The translations under genes were made by a program, and so were the position numbers. From an uncultured Clostridia bacterium (GTDB lineage Bacteria > Bacillota > Clostridia > Oscillospirales > CAG-272): a stretch of DNA of 20,908 bases. How positions within the stretch are numbered: the first letter of the stretch is position 1; each line of letters begins with the position of its first letter. This document shows positions 20,763 to 20,908 of this stretch, piece after piece. Where the stretch lies: NCBI GenBank assembly GCA_904501765.1, contig CAJGCM010000024.1, positions 1 through 20,908 of the forward strand, written 5' to 3'. The notes under the pieces were generated by a model, which was given only the letters and a program-made list of their open reading frames with translations, searched no databases and was not told the DNA's origin.

Positions 20763-20908
20763 ATGTCTGAATTTTTTATAGGACACGGTTATGACGTTCA
20801 TAAATTTGAAGAAGGACGGTCGCTGATTCTCGGAGGAGTCGAAATTGAGTACGAGGCTGGATTGCTCGGTCATTCTGATGCGGACGTTTTAATTCACGCC
20901 ATTATGGA
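20763..20908 (+). CDS. ispF: 2-C-methyl-D-erythritol 2,4-cyclodiphosphate synthase, 3'-truncated by the window edge
   Basis: The first 48 residues of IspF run off the end of the window. The frame from ATG 20763 reads MSEFFIGHGYDVHKF, then RSLILGGVEIEYEAGLLG and HSDADVLIHAIM. Family knowledge: GYDVH supplies zinc ligands Asp and His (Asp11 and His13 here), and GHSDADV carries the third zinc-binding His. The enzyme cyclises CDP-ME 2-phosphate in the MEP pathway, the step after IspE. It directly follows ispD, the usual ispD-ispF pairing. I see no clear ribosome binding site in the 16-nt gap. The C-terminal two thirds (about 110 aa) lie outside. Confidence 0.95.
   Translation, partial: MSEFFIGHGYDVHKFEEGRSLILGGVEIEYEAGLLGHSDADVLIHAIM

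Overview
The window reads as a chromosomal segment of an endospore-forming-type Firmicute, most likely an anaerobic member of class Clostridia. The reasons are a canonical Firmicute division and cell wall (dcw) cluster headed by mraZ, a SAM-I riboswitch in front of metK, a RecD2-type helicase without RecBC, a phosphofructokinase with a pyrophosphate-type active site, strong AGGAGG-like ribosome binding sites, and moderately AT-rich DNA with very AT-rich gaps. Genus or family cannot be fixed from the sequence alone.

Left part (1-7056, plus strand): the C-terminal two thirds of the redox chaperone Hsp33; a PPi-type phosphofructokinase; a terminator; a SAM-I riboswitch with its own promoter and terminator; metK; recD2; and a divergent MreB-like actin homologue followed 15 nt later by an unlisted 32-residue membrane peptide. 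A strong terminator closes this unit. metK, recD2 and the actin-like gene each have a recognisable sigma-A promoter.

Middle (7052-7567): about 500 nt without a credible gene between converging transcription units. It holds four same-strand GTGGAAAA repeats resembling imperfect DnaA boxes, and a large hairpin that probably terminates ftsZ.

Right part (7568-19540, minus strand, reading right to left): mraZ, rsmH, a single-pass membrane protein of 157 aa in the ftsL position, a class B PBP with two PASTA domains, murE, murF, mraY, ftsW, murG, ftsZ. Together they cover lipid II precursor assembly (MurE, MurF, MraY, MurG), septal polymerisation and crosslinking (FtsW, PBP) and the Z-ring (FtsZ). 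murD, murC, ftsQ/divIB and ftsA are absent from this cluster. Transcription probably starts at a perfect TTGACA-17-TATAAT promoter, directly followed by three 10-bp-spaced MraZ boxes. A 23-bp RNA hairpin sits between the ftsL-position gene and the PBP and buries the PBP Shine-Dalgarno sequence.

Far right (19541-20908, plus strand): a divergent unit with an unrecognised 112-aa protein, ispD and the start of ispF (MEP isoprenoid pathway, which feeds undecaprenyl phosphate used by MraY).

I found no CRISPR array, tRNA, rRNA, insertion sequence or phage gene. The content is mostly core housekeeping. The less expected items are the PBP leader hairpin, the non-canonical ftsL-position protein, the divergent actin-like gene with its micro-ORF, the divergent FtsZ tail, and the repeat-bearing gap.
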